Shown: positions 27,361-34,487 of the stretch, in pieces
How positions within the stretch are numbered: the first letter of the stretch is position 1
How the letters are laid out: each line of letters opens with the position of its first letter
Assembly (NCBI RefSeq): GCF_046557615.1
Contig: NZ_JBKIII010000003.1
Span: 124,001 to 188,000 of the forward strand
Length of the DNA: 64,000 nucleotides
Source of the DNA: Haloferax sp046557615
Lineage (GTDB): Archaea > Halobacteriota > Halobacteria > Halobacteriales > Haloferacaceae
Reading direction: 5' to 3'
Notes under the pieces: model-generated
Seen by the model: the letters and a program-made list of their open reading frames with translations, nothing else
Told to the model about the DNA's origin: nothing
Databases searched by the model: none
Position numbers and translations under genes: made by a program

Positions 27361-28470
27361 TTAGGCGTCTCCCATGCGAAGAACGGGTTTAATGGTGTCT
27401 CCGCTTTCGGAGTCTTCGACTGCTTGTTCGATGTCTTCGAAGTCGTAGTAGGTGACGAGTTCGTCGAACGGGAACTTCCCCTGTCGGTAGAGTTCGATGA
27501 GGTCGGGAATGAACTGCTGTGGGTCGGAGTCGCCTTCGACGATACCGGTGATGTTCCGGCCGTTCAAGATGAGATTGTTGACGTCGTAACTGGCTTCGGT
27601 GCCGAGCGCCGGTGCGCCGATGATGCCGAGTGTGCCCCGCTGTGTGAGCGATTCGGTCGCCTGCTCTGCGACCGTTGGTACGCCGGTCGTCTCCAGCGCG
27701 TAATCGACACCACCGGTGAGTTCCCGAACTGCTTCGACCACGTCGTCTACTGCTTCGGCGTTCACCGTCTCGGTAGCTCCGACCTCCAGCGCCTTTTCGA
27801 GACGGTTCGGCTTGAGGTCGATAGAGACGATGTCGGTACACCCCTTGAGATTGGCCGCCATGACGGCCGCCAGTCCAACCGACCCAGCGCCGAAGACAGC
27901 AATCGACGAACCTGCTTGCGGGTCCAGAGAGTTGATGACGCCACCTGCACCCGTCTGGATACCACACCCGAGTGGGCCGAGCAGTTCCAGTGGGACGTCG
28001 TCTTCGACGGGAACGACGTTTCGCTCGGTCGCAATCGCGTACGTGGCGAACGACGACTGGCCGAAGAAACGACCACTGATTCTCTCTCCGTTTTGCGAGA
28101 GTGGGGAGGTTTCGTCACTGGGTCGGGCACCGCCGAAGTTGTGTGCGAAGAACGCCTCACAGTACGCGGGGTGGCCGTCTCGACAGCTCGTACAGGTTCC
28201 GTCGTAGTCGAAACTCAAGACCACGTGGTCGCCCGGTTCGACTCGTGTCACGTTCGACCCAACCTGCTCGACGACACCAGAGCCTTCGTGGCCGAGAACC
28301 GCCGGAAGTGGTGTCGGATACATTTGGTCGCGGACGATCATGTCTGTGTGACAGACCCCTGCTCCGACGACACGGACGAGTACCTCGTCCGACTGTGGTT
28401 CTTCGAGAGTTACTTCTTCGATTTCGAACGACCCACCTTTTTCGTGGGTCACTGCTGCTTTGATGTTCAT
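27361..28470 (-). CDS. Zinc-type aryl-alcohol (benzyl-alcohol-like) dehydrogenase
   Basis: 369 residues from ATG 28470. Catalytic zinc ligands Cys40 (GVCHTDM), His61-Glu62 (LGHEGSG) and a later Cys (LGCGIQTGAGGV) follow the class III/aryl-alcohol dehydrogenase pattern; NAD loop FGAGSVGLAAVMAA. In the structural zinc loop the first cysteine is replaced by Asp90 (YDGTCTSCRDGHPAYC), leaving Cys93, Cys96 and Cys104. It would oxidise an aromatic or other primary alcohol to the aldehyde. The GAAACAACAT element lies 30 bases upstream, as before the aldehyde dehydrogenase at 48.9-50.4 kb, so the two may act in sequence. Confidence 0.9.
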   Translation of the reverse strand: MNIKAAVTHEKGGSFEIEEVTLEEPQSDEVLVRVVGAGVCHTDMIVRDQMYPTPLPAVLGHEGSGVVEQVGSNVTRVEPGDHVVLSFDYDGTCTSCRDGHPAYCEAFFAHNFGGARPSDETSPLSQNGERISGRFFGQSSFATYAIATERNVVPVEDDVPLELLGPLGCGIQTGAGGVINSLDPQAGSSIAVFGAGSVGLAAVMAANLKGCTDIVSIDLKPNRLEKALEVGATETVNAEAVDDVVEAVRELTGGVDYALETTGVPTVAEQATESLTQRGTLGIIGAPALGTEASYDVNNLILNGRNITGIVEGDSDPQQFIPDLIELYRQGKFPFDELVTYYDFEDIEQAVEDSESGDTIKPVLRMGDA

Positions 28471-28499
28471 TGCTATCCAACAACACAATTGATGTTACT

Positions 28500-28509
28500 G
28501 AAACAACAT
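28500..28509 (+). promoter_or_regulatory. GAAACAACAT element upstream of aryl-alcohol dehydrogenase gene
   Basis: Second copy of the 10-mer, here on the strand opposite to the gene, beginning 30 bases before the start at 28470. It is flanked by a CAACAACAC at 28480-28488 and TTTTGTTGC at 28516-28524, so the whole 45-base interval is rich in AACAAC/GTTGTT half-sites. Confidence 0.45.
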
Positions 28510-28722
28510 ACTTCTTTTGTTGCAGTATCTATACTACCTGTCATACACGGTCTCACATGGCTGAAATGCACGAATTCAGTACTATGGATTTCTCCGACGA
28601 GTTGGTTGTTGCATCCACTGGACTGAATTGATTGGCCCGGACTGGACTGAACTGAACTCCGGCCACCTCCGACGCCATCTTTATTATACCTTGTTGCATA
28701 TAATCGGACAGTGTATGGCGAG

Positions 28723-29403
28723 ATGAAACAAGAAACGCGAGTGTGTCTTCGAGTTCTTCCCGGCGACGACACGAAGATTTTCAGGCTTCGGGCGGCGGAC
28801 GACGTACTCCGACTCCTCGTCGACGCACACGAGACGGAGTTCACGATGAACGAACTCGCCAACGAGACGGACTACAGTCGCTCGACTGTGTGGCGAGCGG
28901 TCGAACTCTTGGACGAACTCGGTGTCCTCGACATTCGCGAGACGACACAACGAAAGTACGTCTCCATCGACAACGGACATCTCGAAAAAGACGACCCGAT
29001 ACTCGCTATCGAACAGGCCGAGTATCACGAACCAGTTCGAGCGTTCGTCGCTCGGGTGAAGAGCGCAGTTGCAGACACGAACGGCATCGACTCCTTGGTC
29101 GGCGTCCTCGTGTTCGGGAGCGTCGCCCGCGGCGAGGCCGACAGAAAGAGCGACATCGACCTGTTCGTCCTCGTCAGCGGCGACCGAACGACTGCCCGTC
29201 GCGTCGTTTCGGATATCGCAGCCGACCTCGGCGACGAGCGATTCGACGGCGACCGGTTCGCCTTCGAACCGTTCGTGGAGACAGTCGAGAGTGCCCACCG
29301 CGTGGGTGAGAAACTCCGCGAGCAATTCAAAGAGGGTGTCACGGTGTACGGGACCGACGAGTTCCAACAGGTCAGAAAAGAGGTGATGAGCCGTGAGCGG
29401 TAA
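28723..29403 (+). CDS. HTH-fused MNT nucleotidyltransferase (HEPN partner)
   Basis: 226 residues from ATG 28723; a GTG at 28711 is the alternative. Residues 20-85 form a winged helix (RLRAADDVLRLLVDAHETEF, TMNELANETDYSRSTVWRAV, ELLDELGVL). Residues 110-160 carry the minimal nucleotidyltransferase motif GSVARGEADRKSDIDLFVL with the metal-binding Asp pair. TATA-like CATATAAT lies about 23 bases before the ATG. The stop overlaps the HEPN gene start by 11 bases. In HEPN-MNT toxin-antitoxin pairs the MNT protein silences HEPN by adding AMP; an HTH on the MNT subunit would add autoregulation. Confidence 0.85.
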   Translation: MKQETRVCLRVLPGDDTKIFRLRAADDVLRLLVDAHETEFTMNELANETDYSRSTVWRAVELLDELGVLDIRETTQRKYVSIDNGHLEKDDPILAIEQAEYHEPVRAFVARVKSAVADTNGIDSLVGVLVFGSVARGEADRKSDIDLFVLVSGDRTTARRVVSDIAADLGDERFDGDRFAFEPFVETVESAHRVGEKLREQFKEGVTVYGTDEFQQVRKEVMSRER

Positions 29404-29878
29404 TCGAATCGAAGAGTTAGTTGACGAGGTGCAGGCGGCCTTCGATTACCGACCGGACGAAATCGAGGTCGGTCTCGACACCAACGAGGCAGATGTACTC
29501 CAACTTCGGAAGTCGTGTCGGCTCCTCGCTGGCGCAGAGACACTGCTCGAACAGGGCTTCTACACCATCGTCATCGAGACGTCGTTCGTCGCAATCGAGC
29601 GAGTCGTCGAGTTCAAACTACTCGAAGGCGGTGTCGAACCGCGAGACCTTCCGGGGACGCACCCGGCTGTGTACACCGAAGCGGCGAGACGAGGTATTCT
29701 CTCGGAACGCGTCGCATCGAACCTACAGGACTTGTGGCGAAACCATCGGGCGAAGACGTACTATCAAGACGGACTCGCGGCGAAAGGCCGTGCAGAGAAA
29801 CTGTTTGCGCTCGCCGCTGAGACGCACACGTTCGTCGTGAACCAATCGACCAAACGACACGAGTGCATCTGTGAGTAA
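29393..29878 (+). CDS. HEPN-domain protein (partner of MNT)
   Basis: 161 residues, GTG start overlapping the MNT gene by 11 bases. It is all-helical, with LRKSCRLLAGAETLLEQGFY followed by TIVIETSFVAIERVVEFKLL, the usual HEPN helix pair. Near the C-terminus the conserved segment reads LWRNHRAKTYYQDGLAAKGR. Classical HEPN RNases have R-x4-6-H; here Arg-Asn-His with a downstream Tyr-Tyr is seen instead, so RNase activity is uncertain. The Tyr residues could be AMP-acceptors. Probable toxin-antitoxin or regulatory pair with the MNT gene. Confidence 0.8.
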   Translation: MSGNRIEELVDEVQAAFDYRPDEIEVGLDTNEADVLQLRKSCRLLAGAETLLEQGFYTIVIETSFVAIERVVEFKLLEGGVEPRDLPGTHPAVYTEAARRGILSERVASNLQDLWRNHRAKTYYQDGLAAKGRAEKLFALAAETHTFVVNQSTKRHECICE

Positions 29879-29955
29879 GTCTCTGACGTAGTTCCGAGGC
29901 GGAGCGAGTGTCGAACGACGGTAGACAATTTCGTGGTATGCGTCCTCTCTCAAAG

Positions 29956-30012
29956 TTTTAGGACTCCCTAAAATTCGTAAGGAATTTATTGGTTTAGGAT
30001 AGCCTAAAACTA
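29956..30012 (+). promoter_or_regulatory. Iron-type promoter: TATA box between two DtxR/Idr-like palindromes
   Basis: Box 1: TTTTAGG-ACTC-CCTAAAA at 29956-29973, a perfect 7+4+7 inverted repeat. Box 2: TTTAGG-ATAG-CCTAAA at 29993-30008, a perfect 6+4+6 repeat of the same kind. Between them AATTTATT (29983-29990) is positioned as a TATA box about 26 bases before the ATG at 30013, so the transcript is leaderless and box 2 covers the gap between TATA and start. The palindromes match the TTAGG-N-CCTAA pattern of DtxR-family iron repressors (Idr proteins in haloarchaea). It drives a siderophore operon. Confidence 0.8.
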
Positions 30013-31179
30013 ATGGCATTCGATGAGCAGGGTTCCGAATCGTTCGGACGCCGCGACTATCTGAAGTACACTGGGGCAGCGATTACGGGTGTCGCGTTGG
30101 CCGGTTGTACCGGTGGAAGCGGCAGTGAGGCGACGACTGAGTCGGAGACGACTGCGCCCGAGACCGAGACGACCGAGGAAGCCGCGGAGTCCTACACGGT
30201 GTCGATGGTCCCTATCGGCGATGTCGAGTTCGATTCGGTTCCCGAAACGTGGGTCGCTAACAACGGTAGCTGGGCCGACATGGGTATCGCACTCGGTCTC
30301 GAACCACCGAAGGGCGTGTGGCTCACCAGCCGATACCACACCCAGTACTACGACGACATTCCGGGTGTGTCCGTGGACAAGAGCGACATGGTCTCGCTCT
30401 ACCAAGACGGCGTCAGCAAGGAGTTGTTCTACGAACTCGACGCCGACGTACACGTCATGGACCCCAACTTCCTGATGAATCGATTCAAGGGGTGGGAACA
30501 GGCGGACGTTGACGAGGTGGCCGAAAACATCGGTCCGGTCTTCGGGAACTGTATCTACGCACAGCATTACCCGTGGCACGAAGACTACCGCTACTACTCC
30601 CTCTACGAAGGCTTCGAGAAACTCGCAGAGGTCTTCCAACGTACTGACCGCTACGAAGCGTTCGAAGCGGTCCACGCCGACTTTCAGGCGAACCTCGCAC
30701 CGGTCGTTCCAGCACGCAGTGAACGGCCCGCCGTCGCCGTCCTCTGGGGTGTCGGTGACCAACCCGAACAGTACTACCCGTACATCGTCGGCGACGGGAC
30801 TGGGTTCAAACACTTGACCGACCTCCAAGTCAAGGACGCACTCGCGGAGACGGACATCAAGGATTTCCACGGCAGTCGCGCCGCAATCGACCTCGAAACG
30901 CTCCTCGAAGTCGACCCCGAGGTCATCATGCTCCGCGGCTACGAGTCGAAGACCGAAGATGAGTTCCAGAACTCGGTCGTCGAGTACCTGAAGAATCACG
31001 ACACTGCAAGCGCCCTCACTGCCGTCGAGAACGACGACGTGTACCGCGCTGGCGGTCTGTACCAGGGTCCGATCACGAACCTCGTACTCACCCAGCGGAC
31101 GGCCAAGCAACTCTACGACGTGGACGAACCGCTCTACGACAAACAGCGCGTCGCCGACATCGTCAACGGAGACCTCTGA
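30013..31179 (+). CDS. Iron-siderophore ABC transporter substrate-binding lipoprotein
   Basis: 388 residues. Tat signal GRRDYLKYTGAAITGVAL with lipobox LAGC (Cys at about 34) and a Thr/Glu-rich linker. The mature part follows the BtuF/FhuD-type two-lobe fold (ELDADVHVMDPNFL; ELLEVDPEVIMLRGYESKTE; VYRAGGLYQGPITNLVLTQR). The ATG is leaderless with respect to the iron-type promoter. It captures an iron complex outside the cell and hands it to the FecCD-type permease encoded two genes downstream. The siderophore is unknown. Confidence 0.92.
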   Translation: MAFDEQGSESFGRRDYLKYTGAAITGVALAGCTGGSGSEATTESETTAPETETTEEAAESYTVSMVPIGDVEFDSVPETWVANNGSWADMGIALGLEPPKGVWLTSRYHTQYYDDIPGVSVDKSDMVSLYQDGVSKELFYELDADVHVMDPNFLMNRFKGWEQADVDEVAENIGPVFGNCIYAQHYPWHEDYRYYSLYEGFEKLAEVFQRTDRYEAFEAVHADFQANLAPVVPARSERPAVAVLWGVGDQPEQYYPYIVGDGTGFKHLTDLQVKDALAETDIKDFHGSRAAIDLETLLEVDPEVIMLRGYESKTEDEFQNSVVEYLKNHDTASALTAVENDDVYRAGGLYQGPITNLVLTQRTAKQLYDVDEPLYDKQRVADIVNGDL

Positions 31180-31243
31180 GGATGCACACAGGCGATGACG
31201 AACCGATGTCTGAACGCCCACGCTGTGGGTCGATTTTGGAGGC

Positions 31244-32233
31244 ATGTCCGTAATGAGTTCTATCGAATTTGACACGCACGTCGCCGACGGTGCCACCGCT
31301 GAGTTTGATTACGACGTGGTCATCGTCGGCGGCGGTCCGACCGGTTGTTCGGCAGGGATTTTCACCGCACGTCACGGACTCGATACAGTCATCTTTGACC
31401 GTGGAAACGCCGCACTCAAGCGCGCCGCATACGTCGAAAATTATCTCGGGTTTCCCGGCGGGGTCCACATCGAAACGCTGTACGACCTGATGCACGACCA
31501 CGCCCGGAGCGTTGGGTGTGCGTACGTTCCCGACATGGTCGAATCTGTGACCCATGCCGACGGCGACGGATTCGTCGTCGAGACCATGGACGACGAACGA
31601 GTGACGACCCGGTACGTCCTCGCCGCGTCGTGGTACGATGGCGAGTACATGCGTCCACTCGGTGGGGACGAGATGTTCGAAGCACACGACCACGGCGATG
31701 GTGACGTACACGAACACTTCGACCCCGACTACTCGGACAAAAATGGCCGAACGCCTATCGACGGTCTCTACGTCGCAGCACCCGCAGGAGAGCGGAACGC
31801 ACAGGCAATCATCGCGGCCGGAACCGGCGCGCACGTTGCTCGATGCCTGCTCGAAGACTACCGGCAGGAACTCGGCTTCCCTGCGGGCGTCGCACCACAC
31901 TACGATTGGCTTCGCCGAGAGTCCGAACTGACCGGTGAGTGGGCAACACGCGACCGATGGCGTGAGTGGTTCCACGGCCAACTCGCCGCAGACGGCGCTG
32001 CCCACGACTACGACGAAGACGCCGAGTACGACGAGCGACTCGTGGAACTCCGTGAGGCCTACATCGACCGGGCCTTCCGCACGCAAGTCGAGGCCGAGGA
32101 AATCGAAACCCGATGGAAGCGAGGACAAGCACGACTCCTCGACTACATCGACGACGACCAAATTCTCGAACGTGCCCGTGAAATCGAGACACGCGCCGAC
32201 CACTCAACTGAGGTGGCGAACGATTGCGAGTAA
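31244..32233 (+). CDS. FAD-binding oxidoreductase in siderophore operon
   Basis: 329 residues; GGAGG six bases before the ATG at 31244 is a rare clear Shine-Dalgarno here. The FAD motif is VVIVGGGPTGCSAGIFTARH, and VAAPAGERNAQAIIAAGTGA resembles the second FAD-contact helix of thioredoxin-reductase-fold proteins. The separate NADPH-binding domain and the redox CxxC of thioredoxin reductase are not visible, so the protein is a reduced version with a helical, charged C-terminal extension of about 120 residues. Position between binding-protein and permease genes suggests iron release from, or modification of, the siderophore. Confidence 0.82.
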   Translation: MSVMSSIEFDTHVADGATAEFDYDVVIVGGGPTGCSAGIFTARHGLDTVIFDRGNAALKRAAYVENYLGFPGGVHIETLYDLMHDHARSVGCAYVPDMVESVTHADGDGFVVETMDDERVTTRYVLAASWYDGEYMRPLGGDEMFEAHDHGDGDVHEHFDPDYSDKNGRTPIDGLYVAAPAGERNAQAIIAAGTGAHVARCLLEDYRQELGFPAGVAPHYDWLRRESELTGEWATRDRWREWFHGQLAADGAAHDYDEDAEYDERLVELREAYIDRAFRTQVEAEEIETRWKRGQARLLDYIDDDQILERAREIETRADHSTEVANDCE

Positions 32234-33329
32234 AACAGCACGTTCGACCGAATCGAACTCGGCCGCTGAAGGGTGGTTCGATGGTTCGCTCGTCGCGGTC
32301 ATCTTCGCAAGTCTCCTCGTTATCCTCGTCGGCGGCCTGTTGCAGGTGAGCTTCGGTGCGTTCTCGATGACGCTCATCGAGGCCTGGCACGCCGTCTTCA
32401 ATCCCAACGTGGTGTTCAACCCACAGGCGTGGAACGCCTTCCTCCTCGGCGGTGAACTCCCCGAGATGAGCAGAGAGAGCCTCATCGTCTGGAACATCCG
32501 CCTCCCACGCGTGTTCGTCGCCATCCTCGTCGGTGCGAACCTCGCCGTCTCGGGTGCAATCTTCCAGGCAGTCACGCGAAACGAACTCGCTAGTCCGTTC
32601 ATCCTCGGTGTCTCCTCCGGTGCCGGGTTGATGATTCTCCTGACGCTCGTCGTCTTCTCTGGACTGTCGGCGTTCCTCCCGCTTATCGCCTCGTTCGGTG
32701 GGGCGATGGCGTTCCTCGTCGTCTACGCAATCGCGTGGAAGAACGGAACTTCACCTGTTCGGCTGGTCCTCGCTGGCGTTATCGTCGGCACCGTCTTCGG
32801 AAGCCTCCAGACGGCGATGTTCTTCTTCGCCGATAGCATCGGCATCGTTCAGAGCGCAATCGCGTGGACGACTGGGTCGCTCACGGGAACCGACTGGGAG
32901 CAGGTTCGGATGGCACTCCCGTGGACCATCCTCGCCATGTTTCTGGCGCTCGTGAGTTCTCGCCAACTCAACGTCCTCCTCTTGGGCGAGCGAACGGCGA
33001 AGGCACTGGGCATGTCGGTCGAGAAAGTCCGATTCGCCCTCTCCGGCATCGCCGTCCTTGCGGCCGCTGCGAGTATCGCCGTCGCCGGAATCGTGGGCTT
33101 CGTCGGTCTCATCGTGCCGCACATGGTCCGCAATCTCGTCGGCAGTGAGTACAAACGCCTCATCATCGGTTGCATGTTCGTCGGCCCGGCGCTCATGGTC
33201 ACCGCCGACGTCGGTGCCCGGTTGGCGTTGAATCCGGTGCAGATACCGGTCGGTATCGTCACCGGCCTCATCGGTGGGCCGTACTTCCTGTATCTCATGC
33301 GTAAACAGACACAGCTGGGTGAAATCTAA
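32178..33329 (+). CDS. FecCD/BtuC-type iron-siderophore ABC permease
   Basis: About 383 residues if the GTG at 32178 is used (no ATG is available near the family N-terminus); it overlaps the FAD gene by 56 bases. Family blocks: RLPRVFVAILVGANLAVSGA, FQAVTRNELASPFILGVSSG and, late, GIVGFVGLIVPHMVRNLVGS. Ten hydrophobic helices are expected. It forms the membrane channel for the siderophore system. Its stop overlaps the ATPase start by one base (TAATG), so translation is coupled. Confidence 0.9.
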   Translation: MKSRHAPTTQLRWRTIASKTARSTESNSAAEGWFDGSLVAVIFASLLVILVGGLLQVSFGAFSMTLIEAWHAVFNPNVVFNPQAWNAFLLGGELPEMSRESLIVWNIRLPRVFVAILVGANLAVSGAIFQAVTRNELASPFILGVSSGAGLMILLTLVVFSGLSAFLPLIASFGGAMAFLVVYAIAWKNGTSPVRLVLAGVIVGTVFGSLQTAMFFFADSIGIVQSAIAWTTGSLTGTDWEQVRMALPWTILAMFLALVSSRQLNVLLLGERTAKALGMSVEKVRFALSGIAVLAAAASIAVAGIVGFVGLIVPHMVRNLVGSEYKRLIIGCMFVGPALMVTADVGARLALNPVQIPVGIVTGLIGGPYFLYLMRKQTQLGEI

Positions 33330-34213
33330 TGACGACTCCACGCCCATCACCTCGGAAAGACGCACAGGAACGTGACGAGAACGTCTCCGAATTCGAGTAC
33401 GAGAGTGACTCTCCGGCGAGTCGTCTCGTCGGCGAAAACCTCGCAATCGGCTATCCGACTACCGACGAACCAATCGTCGAGTGCGAGAAAGTCGTCATCC
33501 CGGAAGGTGAAATCACGGCCCTCGTCGGGCCGAACGGAAGCGGGAAAAGTACGCTCCTGAAGGCGATGTCGAACCAATTGACGCCAGAGCGCGGCAACGT
33601 CTTACTCGACGGAACCGACGTGCAGTCGCTCAAACCCAAAGCGCTCGCACGGCAGTTGGGGTTGCTTTCCCAAGAGAACGAATCCCCCGCGAGTTTGACC
33701 GTCGAAGACCTCGCGTATCACGGGCGCTACCCTCATCGTGGGTTCTTCGAATCGGTCACCGAAGACGACGGGGCCGCGGTCGAACGCGCTCTCGCGCTCG
33801 CCGGTGTGAACGATATTCGACACGAGAACGTCGGCAACCTCAGCGGCGGCCAAAAGCAACTCGCGTGGATTGCGATGGTTCTCGCCCAAGAGACCGACGT
33901 CCTCTTGCTCGACGAACCGACGACGTACCTCGATTTGCACCACCAACTGCGTGTCATGGAAGTCGTCGAGACGCTCACTACCGAGCGTGACATCACCATC
34001 GCCGTCGTCTTGCACGATATCGGCCAAGCCGCGCGATTTGCCGACAACCTCATCGCAATGAAAGACGGGGGACTCTACGACTGGGGTCCGCCGAAGACGG
34101 TGGTTACCGAAGAACTCCTCGCCGACGTGTTCCGCGTCGATGCGAGTGTCGATAGCGAGAGTCCGACCGGCCCACACATTTCTCCGCACCGTGCGATTCC
34201 AGACCGAGAGTGA
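33329..34213 (+). CDS. Iron-siderophore ABC transporter ATPase (FecE/FhuC-like)
   Basis: 294 residues with a polar N-terminal extension of about 30. Walker A VGPNGSGKSTLLK, Q-loop LLSQENESPASLTV, signature NLSGGQKQLAWIAMVLAQ, Walker B VLLLDEPTTYLD and switch VVLHDIGQAAR are all present, in the FecE order. It energises the FecCD-type permease. It is the last gene of the iron operon; a coding-like remnant follows in the same frame. Confidence 0.94.
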   Translation: MTTPRPSPRKDAQERDENVSEFEYESDSPASRLVGENLAIGYPTTDEPIVECEKVVIPEGEITALVGPNGSGKSTLLKAMSNQLTPERGNVLLDGTDVQSLKPKALARQLGLLSQENESPASLTVEDLAYHGRYPHRGFFESVTEDDGAAVERALALAGVNDIRHENVGNLSGGQKQLAWIAMVLAQETDVLLLDEPTTYLDLHHQLRVMEVVETLTTERDITIAVVLHDIGQAARFADNLIAMKDGGLYDWGPPKTVVTEELLADVFRVDASVDSESPTGPHISPHRAIPDRE

Positions 34214-34384
34214 ACGCACGGCTCACTCGTTACTGATTTTTGGTTTCTGCGCCCGAACGACCTCGAACAGATTCGGTCGCTCCAGCAGACCTACGGGAGG
34301 GGACAAACGGTTATCGACCTGCTCACATCTGCCTCGAACAATCGTTTCACACGCTTTATCGACCAATTCCGGAACTCAGAGTGA
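34214..34384 (+). pseudogene. Coding-like remnant (orphan C-terminus)
   Basis: Directly after the ATPase stop the same frame stays open for 56 codons to a TGA at 34382-34384, with no ATG, GTG or TTG. It reads plausibly as protein (FLRPNDLEQIRSLQQTYGRG, then QTVIDLLTSASNNRFTRFID, then QFRNSE). It could be the 3' end of a gene lost by deletion, or readthrough sequence. The parent family is not recognised. Confidence 0.35.
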
Positions 34385-34487
34385 TATAACCCGTACGTTT
34401 CAATGGTACTCTCGTTGATTGTGTTCAATTGTTGAATAGTTGAGCGAAATACGAGAAGATATACATTTGGACGAACGTAGTCGGTTT

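Noticed and set aside
27424..28626. Long plus-strand open frame opposite the aryl-alcohol dehydrogenase
   Set aside because: It is a shadow of the dehydrogenase, made open by the codon bias; its product has no recognisable features, whereas the minus-strand protein shows all catalytic motifs.
30010..32203. Long minus-strand open frames opposite the siderophore binding-protein and FAD genes
   Set aside because: Shadows of genes with clear domains on the plus strand; no motifs in the translated products.
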